A stretch of 64,000 bases of DNA from positions 1 to 64,000 of the forward strand of contig CAJNOL010000112.1 of NCBI GenBank assembly GCA_905250125.1, in the 5' to 3' direction. The DNA is from Rotaria sordida (taxonomy: Eukaryota; Rotifera; Eurotatoria; Philodinida; Philodinidae). Under the pieces are notes generated by a model. The model was given only the letters and a program-made list of their open reading frames with translations. It did no database searches and had not been told where the DNA came from. Positions 50,163 through 60,089 of this stretch are shown in pieces; position 1 is the stretch's first letter; every line of letters begins with the position of its first letter. The position numbers and the translations under genes are program-made.

Positions 50163-52824
50163 ATGTCAACCAAAATTATTCCAATTCTTCTCACAGTGCC
50201 GGTAGAACTCGTCTATCGAATTCTTGACCATCTTGATAATTTCGATATTTTATGCTCCATGCGAAACGTGTGTACGCGTATGAATGCAATTCTCGACAGC
50301 TACTACCGATATCAGGTAAAACATAATTATATCTGAAAATTTCATTTCCATTATCTTCAATACATTATTCATTCATCTAAGATATCAATCTATATACCGG
50401 TGCATTTAAGTATTTTCCTTGGATAACCACCCACTGGTAGATCAAATCGAATAAATCTGACGATCTGTTGAAAACTACTTAAGCTTTAACTTCCATTCGA
50501 AAACTGTAACTGACAACTGACGATAGTTGAAGTCAAATAAAAACAAATGCCACTGGTATTAATCCAACAATCACGAGAGTGAATATCGGTCGTTGAGATG
50601 ACGATAACTTAGAGAATCCAAAACGAATCATACTAAAAAAGTACATGTCAAAGACTATCGTTAAAGCCGAACTAAAGAAAACAGCACTAATATTAATCAT
50701 TTCCAGAAACAATATCTTTATAACATTACTGCATTACTGATAGAGAGCGACATATGAGCAGTTTCTTTACATTGTTAATCAGCTGAAATAACATCCGCAA
50801 CTCAAAAACGTTTAAGAAACAAACAAAAGAGTCAAACAATGTACCGAGAGTGACAGCATGAACAGCACCTCCAATCGATGAGAAATTATCGTTTTTGTAA
50901 ATCAAACATGGATAACCATCAGGGCTTATTATTTCGGAACTTTTCTGCCGATGCTAGACATTACCACTCTGTCTCAAGCTTCGCATTCCGCATCATAGAT
51001 TTCACAATAAGTTGAACACGATTTACATACACTACAAAAATTTATATACTTGCTGATACTTTCCAGTATTTCTTTTCTCAAAAAAAAAATATTCTAATCT
51101 CGATGTACTAAATCAAAGGTTTTCCAACTAAAGCAACAAGTACTGACTATAGGTCCCATTAGGATATCTCTTCGCGAATCCTTGCATCCTTTCAATTTTC
51201 TTCTTCTCACACACAGACATTAACCACTCTGAACCTCCGTATGGATCGAGTCGGTGATGAAGGAGCGCAACGTCTTGCCGCAGCTCTCGAGCAAAATCCA
51301 GTAAGATGTCTACCTTCTCTATACACCGAAAAAAAGGTGCCATACGGAACCAATGGGAGTTTTGTGCTTCCTACAAAATCTAAGAAGGTTTTGATTTTTG
51401 CATCAAAACGGTTCGATATGGCACCTGTTTTTTTTTCAGTGTACCTACCATTCACTATCGGTTCAAAACAGACATTAATTACACTGAACCTCAGTAGCAA
51501 TCAAATTGGTTATCAAGGAGCAAAACATCTTGCCAAAGCTCTCCAACAAAACCAAGTAATATATCAACCTTCTTTATCTATCATTCATCGTCGATTCAAA
51601 ACAGACACTAACCTCACTGGACCTCAAATATAATGCAATCGGTGATCAAGGAGCACAACATTTTGCCCAAGCTCTCGAACAAAACCAAGTAAGATGTTCA
51701 CCTTCTCTATCTATCACTCGCTGCCTGTTCAAAACAGACACTAATCAAATTGAACCTTGGTAGTAATCAAATTAGTGATCGAGGAGCACAACATTTTGGC
51801 AAAGCTCTTGAACAAAACCAAGTAATATTTCCATCTTCTCTATCTATCATCCACTGCCTGTCCAAAACAGACACTGACTACACTAAACCTTTTTTTCAAT
51901 CGAATCGGCCCTCGAGGAGCGCAACATCTTGCCAAAGCTCTCGAACAAAACCAAGTAATATTCCTATCTTCTCTATCGATGATTCACTGCCTATTCAAAA
52001 CAGACACTAACCACAGTCGACCTGAGTTGGAATAAAATCAGTGATTACGGAGCAGAACGTCTTGGCAAAACTCTCAAACAAAACCAAGTAATATTTCGAC
52101 TAGGGGTGACACTTTAACTTTATTTCAAAAAACTGATTTCAGATTCGGATTCTTCGACTCCAAAAACCTTCGATCAAACTTTATAGAAAGCCGCTTTTTT
52201 CTAAAAAAAAAGTTCTTCTTTCGTGAAAAATCTCTACTTTAATTTTAACTTTAAAGTAAAGTTAAAGTGTCACTCCTAATCCCAACCTTCTCCATCTATC
52301 CTTCTTTTTTTGTTCAAAACAGACACTAATCACACTGAACCTCAGGTACACTGGCATCGGTAATAACGGTGCACAACTTCTTGCCAAAGCTCTCGAACAA
52401 AACCAAGTAAGATCTTCACCTTCTATCTATCATTCATTGATTGTTCAAAGTAGACATTAACCACACTGGACCTCAGTATAAATCGAATCGGTTCTGAAGG
52501 GGCACAACATCTTGGCAAAGCTCTAGAACAAAACCAAGTAATATCTCTACCTTCTCTATCTATCATACACTGTCTATTCAAAACAGACACTAACCACACT
52601 GGATCTCAGTGGTAATGAAATCAGCAATCTAGGAGTACAACATCTTGCCAAATCTCTTGAACAAAACCAAGTAATTTCACTACCTTCTCTATCTATTATT
52701 TACTCTCTGTTCAAAATAGACATTAATCACACTAAATCTAAGAGGGAATGCAGCCGTTTCTGAAGGAACGCAACATCTTGTCCATGTTCTACAAGACAAG
52801 CGAATACAGTTTCAATTTCTCTGA
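50163..52824 (+). CDS. F-box and leucine-rich-repeat (RNI/NLRC3-type) protein
   Basis: Probable substrate receptor: F-boxes dock on SKP1 in SCF ubiquitin ligases and the repeats bind a target (family inference). Exon 1 (50163-50315) codes 51 residues with an F-box, VPVELVYRILDHLDNFDILC. Nine 84-bp exons follow: 51217-51300, 51472-51555, 51605-51688, 51738-51821, 51871-51954, 52004-52087, 52323-52406, 52454-52537, 52587-52670. The last exon is 52720-52824, giving 337 aa in all. Each exon codes exactly one 28-residue ribonuclease-inhibitor-like repeat of the form TLTTLDLS.N.IGD.GAQHLAKALEQNQ, all in phase 0. The last repeat is diverged and ends in a short tail. Introns between repeats are 49 bp except where MITEs sit. 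The 901-bp intron after the F-box shows no further repeat. The link of the F-box exon to the array is inferred from matching phase and strand. Confidence 0.8.
51324..51440. mobile_element. TA-flanked MITE in the first LRR intron
   Basis: A 117-bp element: TA, then CACCGAAAAAAAGGTGCCAT; the right end is the complement of CACTGAAAAAAAAACAGGTG, followed by TA. The inner arms GGTGCCATACGGAACC and GGTTCGATATGGCACC pair. The ends and the TA duplication suggest a Tc1/mariner origin. Confidence 0.7.
52103..52276. mobile_element. TA-flanked MITE in the sixth LRR intron
   Basis: A 174-bp element with 20-bp inverted ends: GGGGTGACACTTTAACTTTA on the left, and the complement of the right end differs from it at one base. 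TA flanks both sides (52101-52102, 52277-52278). Tc1/mariner-type by target site. Confidence 0.8.
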
Positions 52825-53261
52825 ATGATCTGAACTACTCCTAAACTGACACCCTAATATTGGACTTGAGAATGCTGGTGTGAGTGAGATTCTTAGGGAT
52901 GTGTGTGTCTTCTCATCATCCTCACTCATCCTTGTTTCCGAGCGATAGTGTCGATGAATTTTGATTCTGCTATTTTTTCAACTATGTTGTTTTTTATCTT
53001 TTCTCGTTTTTGTTTTCTTATGATGGGATTTGAAACATAAATACGTTGTTTGCTTCTTATTATCAATTAACACAGCGTTAGTCAAATGTGCCATAAGTAT
53101 TGCTACAAATAGCCATCGTTCGACTGCCGAGAGAACGTTTTCAACTGTCAAATTGCTTTTTGTTCGAGTATATATTCAAACAATAGACCTTAATGAGTCA
53201 TTAAAAATCCTATAAGGATTTGGTTTTCCAAGTCTTCTGAGCAGCGATATACAATTATTAC
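52825..53261. other. 3' flank of the LRR gene
   Basis: Contains the possible hAT fragment described at 53063-53215; otherwise there is nothing recognisable. Confidence 0.4.
53063..53215 (+). pseudogene. Possible hAT transposase C-terminal fragment
   Basis: The frame reads CAISIATNSHRSTAERTFST and then VKLL. The segment STAERTFSTVKLL resembles the hAT dimerisation motif (S-x-x-x-ER-x-FS-x-x-K). It is short and stands alone, so the match could be chance. It lies just left of the long-inverted-repeat element. Confidence 0.35.
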
Positions 53262-54646
53262 TACTACTAGTTTTGTCGTACCATTCTATTAATATTTTCA
53301 ACATCTTGACTAAATATGCTTCGGACTCTTTCATATTTATATCAATACTAAGGCATTCAGTATTGATTAAGATTCTAGAGTTTGAAGATAAATCAATGTT
53401 TCTTATCGAAAATATGAATTTGTTTGACATATCGATTGATTATTAAAAAAACAAGATGTGTTCTTACTCAAAGATGTAAGTATTGATTTGTCTGATATTT
53501 TCAGTACATATTCATTTCATAGTCATCATGTATGTGGAAATATCAGCTCATTTGTTAGTACTTTAGTTAATAAGAATAAGAAGAATGATTCCATGCACTT
53601 TCCATCATATTATCTATTTTCAGTAACATGTTTATAAATCGAACTAGAATAAACAAAATTCAAGAAAGTGGAATGAATCATTTAAGCAGTGGTAATGGTA
53701 GTTGTTGAAAAACTGTTCTATATATAATATATGACCACAATATCTGCATCGAATGAATGAACATGATGAACAACTATGCACATGACATTGTAAATTATCA
53801 AATCCGAAATAAACTTCAGTGGCAGTCATGAATGCACTTGGATGTGTATCAAGATATCTAGCTTTAAACCGCTCATATTCAATTAGAGCGATAAAGATAA
53901 GCGATGATAAGTGATTATGAATAAGCGACTTTAGTTTAAGCATATTGTTGCGTTTCGTGACATCTGTGTTCATATTATCAAGAAGAATTCGATCATATAG
54001 ACGATGAGCACTGATTTTCTATTGCTGATCGAAAAATACGTCGAGTAGTTGAATCTTTGACGTGATTTTGAATGGAATTTGAAGACGCTTCCTCTAGATC
54101 CTCTTTCTTTCATTTTATATGTCATTCTCTTTTCGACCGCATTAGTACACAATTATCTCTTTTTGCCGATTTTGCCCATCACCTATTCTATGCACATGAC
54201 GTATTCAAACAAAACTAGATATTATTTCGGTCAGTGAAATATGCATGCAATATATTGACATCTTTAATAAAACTAAGTTTAGTATATCAACATCCTATGT
54301 TCCATAGTGAAAAGTATGTGAAATCACTCTTCTTATTCTTATTAACTAAAGCACCGACAAATGAGCTGACATTTCTACATACATGATAACTATGAAATGA
54401 ATACGTACTGAAAATATCAGACAAATCAATACTTACATTTTTGAGTAAGAACACCTTGTTTTTTAATAATCAATTGATATGTCAAACAAATTCATATTTT
54501 CGATAAGAAACATTGATTTATCTTCAAACTCTAGAATCTTAATCAGTACTAAGTGACTTAGTATTGATATAAATATGAGAGATCGAAGCATATTTAGTGA
54601 AGATTTCAAATATATTAGTAGAATAGTACAACAAAACTAGTACTAA
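53262..54646. mobile_element. Long-inverted-repeat element, arms about 350 bp
   Basis: Left arm about 53262-53612 and right arm about 54299-54646 are inverted copies at roughly 90% identity. Both contain CTAGAGTTTGAAGATAAATC and TCTTATCGAAAATATGAATT, the right one on the opposite strand. Terminal bases are ACTAGTTTTG and CAAAACTAGT. The 686-bp middle holds a degraded minus-strand reading frame. The high arm identity suggests a younger age than the foldbacks elsewhere in the window. The superfamily is not assigned. Confidence 0.8.
53644..54020 (-). pseudogene. Degraded Cys/His-rich reading frame inside the long-inverted-repeat element
   Basis: The open frame 53973-53644 codes 109 aa; in the same frame coding-like sequence extends upstream to about 54020 (ISAHRLYDRILLDN) before a stop. 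The C-terminal part has a dense metal-ligand pattern: CHVHSCSSC, then CRYCGH, then HYHC, which could be a zinc finger. The family is unrecognised. Its place between inverted arms suggests the remains of a protein the element once carried, or captured host sequence. Confidence 0.45.
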
Positions 54647-56013
54647 TCTGCCGAAAGTAACTCGTAAACCAGTAATCAGAATTCCGATAGTTGGGTTCCA
54701 CTGGATGCCAATAAATTCTCACAAGATGCTATTGGTTTTCGTCAGATTTCGACAAAATGCGATGAACTCTAGATCAGAATCCTAGTCACTAGATTGTTTG
54801 ATTTAGGTATATAGTCAACATCAAGCATTGTCATTATTCTATATGCTTTTGATTTATTACTTGACATAGCATTTCCAATCAATGCAATATGACTAGGGTA
54901 TGAGTAAGCAAGTGAATATTATTTTCTTCATCTACACCTGCTGATATCTCTTAGTGGTGAACATTTTCGTACTATTGAATCATTGTATTCAATTTTTTTA
55001 TATTGAAAATTTTGGTTTCTCGGTAATTATGTAATTTCAATTTTTCTTCACGAAGAGAAAAAGTCGGTGCTGATTTGATCATCATACTGCAGTAATTTCA
55101 AATCTTTCAACAGAAGTTTTATAATTGAAAAGCATTGTATCACATGCAAATAAACGTTTCGTGTTACTAATGATTTTCCGGCTTGTTTTTTTTATTTGTG
55201 TGTGTCAGAAAACTTCATTCAAGGAGTTAAAAAAGACACTCACACACAGATACAGAAAGAAAAAAAAGAAAGAAGAGAAAATACAAACAATTGTTTGAGA
55301 AAAGAAGAGCGATAACAAAAAAACGAGATCGAGCGGACAAGTGAAAAAGAACATATGTGTATTTAAGCTTATTAAAAGGAACAGAAAAGAACTTCACATT
55401 ACACAATGTCCTTTATAACGTGTAGATTCCAATTTTTTTTGAATACAAAAATGAAAAAGATAGAATAATAAAAGAAAAGTAAAAAACAATTAACTTTCTT
55501 TGTTTAGGTCATCATACTAGTTGACAGATCACAAAAGAACTCGATGACTATTGCTTCTTAGGTGAGAGAAAAAAAGGCATTTAAGCCGAGATTCGATTAC
55601 TCGAATTTTCTTTCACGAATATTATGTTTTAACTGTCACTGTTACCATAGATAGACATGAGAAAAATTAAAGCACGATTAACTGTACATATTAAAAGTAT
55701 GAAAACGAAAGAAATTAGTGCTCAAAAAAACAAAAAAAAAAAAAAGAAAAGATAAACAGCACCAAAGCAAATCAACTTGCGCATCTTTAACAGTCTCCTT
55801 TTTTTGTTTCAAACAAGACCCATTGAGTATAATGTGCATTAAGAACAAGAAAAAAAAGAAAGAGTAAGTCTATTTTGCTAGTAAAAAATATATGAAGAAA
55901 AAAAAACTCTTGAATTTGTATAAAAAAAAAAAGAAACAGAAGATAAAAAAAAGAACCGAGATGGGATATATCTCGGAAGGTAAGCACAGATGAGAATAAT
56001 CGGAGACAGAAAA
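54647..56013. other. Intergenic region downstream of Gs alpha
   Basis: Contains the presumed 3' UTR of the Gs alpha gene, with purine-rich runs at about 55230-55330 and 55730-55950. No gene seen. Confidence 0.5.
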
Positions 56014-59000
56014 TCACAGTAATTCGTACTGTCTCAAGTGTATGCGTTGAATGATATCGCGACAATCATTGAATACTCGACGAATGTTTTCTGTATCAAC
56101 AGCACATGTAAAATGTGGATAACAAGAATGACGATTGTTACCACCAGCTGTACTAATTCGCTAAACAAAAAAAAAAAAAATGAAATAACACAAAGAAATA
56201 TTCATTTAATTTTTTTATTTACTAAAAATTCATCACGTATGAAATATTTAGCTCGAGTTACTTCTGGATCTTCATTTGGTTCGGATTTCTCTAAAATCAA
56301 AAAATCATCAATGAATATTGATATTAAATTAAAAACAAAATCAAATCGGAAGAAAAAAAGAGAAAATTATCAATTTTGATTAATTCAAAACACACAAAGG
56401 ATAACAAAAACAAAAATGTGCTTTGAGTTTTGCTTACTATATTTCAAAAAAGAAGAATCTGTGAAAAATAAATAGATAAAAAAATTCCCTATTATAATAT
56501 AGATTATTTCTATTCACCTAATTCAACATGTGAAACAACATAATGTGCAAATTCAGGAAAATTATCTTCAAGTCGATGGCCAGCTTTGATTTTGTCTGCT
56601 AAAAGATCTTGCTTATTAAGAAATAAAATAACCGAAATTGTTTTTAACCATCTAAATCAACAGAAAAGATAAAATATATAATTATTATTTTTTTCTTAAA
56701 TAAATTTTCTACCGATTATTCCAAATATTTTTAAATAAGTCAAGTGATTCTCTCAATTGATTTTGATTTTCATCTTCAGTAAGTACCAAATTAAAACCAC
56801 TACACGCTGTAACAAATATTATGGCTGTAACATCATTAAAGCATTGAATCCATTTTCGACGTTCTTCTCGTTGTCCACCAACATCAAACATACTATATAG
56901 ATATATTTCATTAATTATTCAAATATTAATAAATACATACTGGAAGCGTACACGGTCAACAGTAAAAATTGTTTCATAAATGCCAGATGTAAGAACGCGA
57001 CAACGAAGAATGTCCTTTAAAAAAAAATATCATATATAATCAATAGTTTACGATTTTCATATTCATATATATATTGTTTTTTTTTGACGAAATAGTCTAT
57101 AAGCTGCTAACAAAGAAAACCAATCAAACTGATATCTACTATTTGAGTTTATCTTGTACTTAGAAGAACGATTTGGTAAGACTAGTAAAAGTCTAAAACA
57201 GTTCGTCATCATGTTGAGTTAGGATCGTTTTACTGAATTTTTGATCTACCTGTAGGTACATCAAAGAACAATGCTTCGATGTGAAATTTTGTCCATAGAT
57301 AGATCAAATGACTCGTAAATTACCCTGAAAGTTTCAGTGGAAAAGAATATTTCGTTCTGAAGATACTGAATTTTCAAAAATTAAATGTTTGCCATAGACA
57401 TGATACAAAGATTTTGTTTACTTGAAAATTCGATATCTCGATCAAGGAATATTTTTGATGGTTGAAACTTTCAGGATATTCTAAAGACCATTAAATCTAT
57501 CTAAGGAGATAATTTCACATCGAAATATTGTCCTTTGATGTACTTATAGTTGAATCGAAAATTCAGTAAAATAATCATAACTTTGCTCGAAAGACCAATA
57601 GGACGAACCGTTTTTGATTTTCGCTAGTCTCACCAAGACAGATTGAAGCACGCCTGAGTAGACCAGACTAAATAGGATTGGATCGATCGGTCTGAAATCT
57701 ATGTCAACATAGGATTGACAAGTTGTTGCACTATTCTACCTGAGGATAGTCATATTTTCCATAGCCAACTTTCAAAAAAATTTCATTACAGATTCTCTAT
57801 GAGCTACTAAAAGTAACAAAATTAATAAAATGTATCGTCAGACTAGCCAGTCTGAAATTCGAACTGGTATCGGTTCCATCTCTGCACCAAGATATTCTAG
57901 TAATCTGAATATAAGCTCAAATCATAGATATCAGTTCGGATGGTTTCCATTAAAGTTTTTTGACAAAAAATAAAGAATCATTTTATGATTACACCTGCAG
58001 TGACGACAGCAACGATACGTATGATTTTGATGACGTTAACGTTTTGCGTATTTCATAATGTCGTTATTATATAAAGGAAAGAATGAATAATACATTCGTA
58101 TTATCTTTTCTTGACCCTAATTGTCATTATTCACTTAAGTGTCGATTCGTTTCAATCTATTTGCAAATCGATTACATCGATTATTGTGCTTTTTTTTTCC
58201 ATTATGATAAACTATTCTGTATATGCCACATATAGTGACATATGTCTTTTTTTCTGTCTATTTCGATTCAAAAAAAAATTTAATTTGAAAGTAAATTTAA
58301 GACAGAAAATCCATCAATTATTCTTCTTTTCAAGAGAAAAACAAATGCTCAAAATTAACAAACATCTAACGACAAACCAACAGTTGATGTTTATGAAATT
58401 TTTCATACTCATGAAAATCATACAGATCATTTTTTGGCACTACTGTATATTCTAAATATATAGATTTGATCATGATTTCAATCAGAAACTGTGTGTTGTA
58501 AAGTTTCGAAGAAATCGAAATTAGAAAAACAAATACTAAAGAATTTCGTCCGAAGTACAATTATTTCTTAGAGAGTCTTTTGTGTGTATATTACAATCTT
58601 CATAGTAGTTCTGATTTATTCAAGTTTTGTTAAATAATTTTGATTTCTGATGGTCTTTCAGAAAAAGAGTTGAAAATAAAAAATTTCGAATTATTCATCA
58701 ATATTAAAACAAATAAGAATGATTACGAAAATATCAGAAATTTCAATATCCACCACTGCGATATATATACATCTAAAACATCATTTGTATCCTATAAATA
58801 ATATGTTTTAATTCTACGAGATAGATCTGAACAAGTACGAGTTGTCTTGAATACGAATACTCATTGTTCGCACCATGAGTATGCACTTGTACTTGCCCAG
58901 CTCTACTACAAAAGCCAAGATTGACAATATTTAATATCCTATGTTTCTATCCTATTGAAAGTTAAATATAATGAGGGGTAGTAGATTTACCATCTTATTC

Positions 59001-60089
59001 GATGGTGTCCTTTGAATACAAAAACTTTAATTGTATTACAAGATCTATGCGTGAGATATCTAGACAAAATTATTTTGAAAAAGAAAAATAATCAAATGTT
59101 GTTGCATTCTATCTCATCGAGAGTTTCGTAATCACATAAATTTCAAAAAAAAAATTTTCTTTTCTGTTCTACATCAAACTCTTTGATGAATCATTTGATC
59201 GTATTGAATGATAAATTCCATAAAAACAAAATCTTAATGATTCATACATACTTGATCATTGGGCATGTAATTTGGTTTTTTGATTTCATTAACACGATCA
59301 AGAAAACTATAATATTTTTAAAGAAAAGAAAAAAAAATAAAATCTCTTTCAAAACTATAAATCACAGACTATTTAGCGGAATCAATCAATTGATACTCAA
59401 TTGATCTTTGAAAACATTCTTGTACACCAGCATCACGCCATAGTATTTCCACATGCTCAAAAAATTCTGAGGGATATTCAAAATCTAATTGATGTGCTGT
59501 TGTTAATATATATGTAGCACGTGATTGATTTTCTGGATGTTCTAAACGCACAGGTGGATTTATCATATCAAGAGCACGCAGAATACTCTATATAATATAA
59601 AAATCATATGGAAAAAAATTCATATAAAATTAAACATACAGTTAATGAGTCCCTTATGTTACGTTTAATATCAGGAATTTTATCGACTTTTTCTCTACAA
59701 ATAAAACTCAATTAAATCAAAAAAATAAATAAATAAAATTAAAATCATACTGTGTGGTAAATGGATTATGTAAAATTTTCATTTGTTTAACAACTGTTGA
59801 TTTTCCTGATTCACCAGCGCCTTTTGAAAATGAATCAAAAAGAAAAAAGTTAAATGAACAAAACAAACAAAAAACAAAAAAAAAACAAACCTAAGAGAAG
59901 TAATCGATAAGTAGCCTTATAAATTTTTTCATCATGTTTCAATTTTGCATTGATTTGTTTATTAATATGCTCACGTTTTTTTTCTTCATCATTTTTTGGA
60001 GCAATACAACTCCAAAGTTTCGACATTTTTTTCTTTTTAACTATACCGTTTGTTGTTCTATTATCGTTTTCGAATGAATAATTCGTCAT
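56014..60089 (-). CDS. GNAS: Stimulatory G protein alpha subunit (Gs alpha)
   Basis: GTPase that couples receptors to adenylyl cyclase at the plasma membrane. Ten exons: 60089-59891, 59820-59751, 59694-59640, 59587-59370, 59306-59252, 57014-56941, 56892-56713, 56651-56518, 56290-56223, 56160-56014, giving 399 aa. Motifs: P-loop GAGESGKST; switch [10 protein letters not shown] with the conserved Arg; switch [18 protein letters not shown] for guanine binding; TCAVDT. The C-terminus LRQYELL is diagnostic of the Gs class and sets receptor choice. The N-terminus is unusual: the first Met gives [15 protein letters not shown] in place of the usual MGCLG. A second Met at 22 ([11 protein letters not shown]) would put Cys28 near the start, a plausible palmitoylation site, so translation may begin there. 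Intron 5 (57015-59251) is 2.2 kb and repeat-laden; the other introns are 50-165 bp. Confidence 0.95.
57173..57637. mobile_element. Foldback element in Gs alpha intron 5
   Basis: Ends TTGGTAAGACTAG (57173) and the complement of TTGGTGAGACTAG (to 57637). Pairing continues for most of the element: AAAACAGTTCGTC with GACGAACCGTTTT, ATCGTTTTACTGAATTTT with AAAATTCAGTAAAATAAT, TGTAGGTACATCAAAG with CTTTGATGTACTTATA. Arms are about 210 bp. It shares TCCATAGATAGA with the element at 61692-62119. Confidence 0.8.
57841..57888. repeat. Second copy of the dispersed repeat seen in USP19 intron 11
   Basis: The complement reads GCAGAGATGGAACCGATACC, then AGTTCGAATTTCAGAC, aligning to 33134-33175. Confidence 0.5.

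Larger units (their letters stand above)
51217..52803 (+). repeat. Tandem exon-intron array, 133-bp unit
   Basis: Exon starts at 51472, 51605, 51738, 51871 and 52004 are exactly 133 bp apart (84-bp exon plus 49-bp intron). So are 52454, 52587 and 52720; the step 52323-52454 is 131. The two irregular steps (255 and 319 bp) are those carrying MITE insertions. Intron sequence is conserved along with the exons, for example CCTTCTCTATCTATCAT and TTCAAAACAG before each acceptor. Confidence 0.9.
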
